In this document: one piece after another, positions 63,008-64,000 of the stretch
Numbering within the stretch: position 1 is the stretch's first letter
Layout of the letters: every line of letters begins with the position of its first letter
Position numbers and translations under genes: made by a program
The notes under the pieces: generated by a model
The model's input: the letters and a program-made list of their open reading frames with translations, nothing else
Told to the model about the DNA's origin: nothing
Databases searched by the model: none
DNA from: Clostridia bacterium
Lineage (GTDB): Bacteria > Bacillota > Clostridia > RGIG6154
Assembly (NCBI GenBank): GCA_017410375.1
Contig: JAFQQW010000016.1
Span: 1-64,000 of the forward strand
Reading direction: 5' to 3'
Length of the DNA stretch: 64,000 nucleotides

Positions 63008-64000
63008 ATGTTAAAATCCAAACGTGTTGTTTCAGCTGTTGTTTTACTCGCAACGATATTTTTCAGCTCGTGTACACAACACACATCCTCTCCGATAAAT
63101 TCCGAGGTTGATTCACATGAAACGATCATTGTTGACAACAACGAGCACGATGTTTACCTCTCAAAAAAAGGCAAAAAAGCCTCTGAATTTATAGCCGGAT
63201 TGCTGAATGAAATGTCGCTGAGCGAAAAAATATACCAGATGATGTTCACAACGCCCGAAGATGTTACCGGGGTTGGTTGCGTTGTTGCTGCAGGTGAAAC
63301 GACAAAAAAAGCACTGACCGTTTATCCCGTTGGCGGAATTGTATATTTTTCTCAAAATTTCGAAAACAGAGAACAGACAATCGAAATGATTAAAAATACC
63401 CAAAACTATTCTCCCATTCCTCTTTTTATCAGCGTAGACGAAGAAGGGGGCACAGTTTCAAGACTGGGTTCAAATCCGGAGATGGGCATCACGAAGCATC
63501 CGCCTATGCTTGAAATTGGTAAAAAAGCCGATTTTTCAGATGCATATACTGTTGGAAAAACGCTTGCAACAGAATTAAAAGATATCGGATTTAATGTAGA
63601 TTTCGCCCCTGTGACTGATGTTTTGATAAATACGGAAAATGTAGAAATCGGAAGCAGATCGTTCGGTACAGACCCGATTTTGGTTTCTGAAATGATTGCA
63701 AACATTGTAAGTGGAATGGAAGAAAACGGTATTTCCTCCACTCTGAAACATTTTCCGGGGCACGGAAGCACATACATTGACTCTCACACCGGCTATTCGG
63801 AAAGCACGCGTACTTTAGACGAGCTTCAAAGCAACGAATTTCTTCCGTTTAAAGCCGGCATAGAAGCCGGTGCAGATTTTATAATGGTTTCACATATGAC
63901 ACTTGTAAATGCAACTGATGAAAAAGTACCCTGCTCTATATCCGACGAAGTTGTAAACGGCTGGTTAAAGAAGGACCTCGGTTATACAGGCGTTATTATT
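63008..64000 (+). CDS. GH3-family glycosidase lipoprotein (cut by window end)
   Basis: Only the first 331 codons are present. The N-terminus is a lipoprotein signal with lipobox FFSSC (Cys 22), so the enzyme is probably anchored outside the cytoplasmic membrane. The catalytic domain follows from ~50: MSLSEKIYQMM, VGGIVYFSQNFEN, SVDEEGGTVSRLG, and KHFPGHGSTYIDSHTGY, the NagZ-type His loop that marks GH3 beta-N-acetylglucosaminidases rather than beta-glucosidases. It may act in peptidoglycan recycling or glycan use. GGAGG precedes ATG 63008. It lies 74 nt after the FAD protein. Confidence 0.93.
   Translation, partial: MLKSKRVVSAVVLLATIFFSSCTQHTSSPINSEVDSHETIIVDNNEHDVYLSKKGKKASEFIAGLLNEMSLSEKIYQMMFTTPEDVTGVGCVVAAGETTKKALTVYPVGGIVYFSQNFENREQTIEMIKNTQNYSPIPLFISVDEEGGTVSRLGSNPEMGITKHPPMLEIGKKADFSDAYTVGKTLATELKDIGFNVDFAPVTDVLINTENVEIGSRSFGTDPILVSEMIANIVSGMEENGISSTLKHFPGHGSTYIDSHTGYSESTRTLDELQSNEFLPFKAGIEAGADFIMVSHMTLVNATDEKVPCSISDEVVNGWLKKDLGYTGVII

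Overview
The window looks like chromosomal core sequence of a spore-forming, low-to-moderate GC member of the Clostridia (Firmicutes/Bacillota); the exact lineage cannot be fixed by reading alone. The evidence is a small acid-soluble spore protein, SigH, YunB, a SpoIIM-like protein, a GerW/YtfJ protein and DacF-type carboxypeptidases, together with Firmicutes-type gene order (smc-ftsY, ylxM-ffh-rpsP-khpA-rimM-trmD-rplS-lepB-rbgA-rnhB-yraN, spoIIM-xerD-dacF, scpA-scpB-DUF2953-gerW). Many promoters match TTGACA-N17-TATAAT and Shine-Dalgarno sites are strong. I see no tRNA, rRNA, CRISPR array, insertion sequence or prophage.

Layout. 1-8.8 kb is accessory: a palindromic repeat, two AraC regulators around a YitT-type membrane protein, a 1677-residue secreted multidomain protein and an unrecognised gene. 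8.8-18 kb holds greA, a lone Gfo/Idh/MocA oxidoreductase, then secA-prfB-prfA-sigH-yaiI-gfo; prfB needs a programmed +1 frameshift. 18-21.2 kb is a galactose pair (galE and a GH36 alpha-galactosidase). 21.3-29 kb carries an SASP gene, yunB, ligA, recA-recX-rimO-pgsA and acpP-rnc. 29-43.2 kb is the chromosome-condensation, SRP and ribosome-maturation block. 43.3-54.8 kb holds an aminotransferase, proC, the spoIIM-xerD-dacF trio, a second tyrosine recombinase on the other strand, an M20 amidohydrolase, a second carboxypeptidase, and gerW, DUF2953, scpB, scpA and an M50 protease. 54.8-58.4 kb has lysA and an rfbA-rfbB operon ending in a small Nif11-like peptide gene. 58.4-60.1 kb has a probable structured RNA, a DUF1292 protein and two membrane proteins. 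60.2 kb to the end has an FAD-dependent oxidoreductase fused to carbohydrate-binding-like modules and a truncated GH3 lipoprotein.

How the genes fit together. Smc (29.0 kb) and ScpA/ScpB (53-54 kb) make a complete condensin. Ffh, FtsY, SecA and LepB cover targeting, export and signal cleavage. RimM, TrmD, L19, S16, RbgA, RimO, RNase III, RF1 and RF2 serve ribosome assembly and translation. The sugar genes (surface glycosidase-like protein, GH36, GalE, Gfo/Idh/MocA enzymes, FAD oxidoreductase, GH3) suggest growth on plant or host glycans.

Most notable observations: a XerD-position recombinase that lacks two of six catalytic residues beside an intact paralogue; a Nif11-like, GG-motif peptide in a dTDP-sugar operon; a beta-sandwich module shared by a secreted protein and an FAD enzyme without a signal peptide; a TrmD with about 125 extra C-terminal residues; and several hairpins that overlap promoters or ribosome binding sites.
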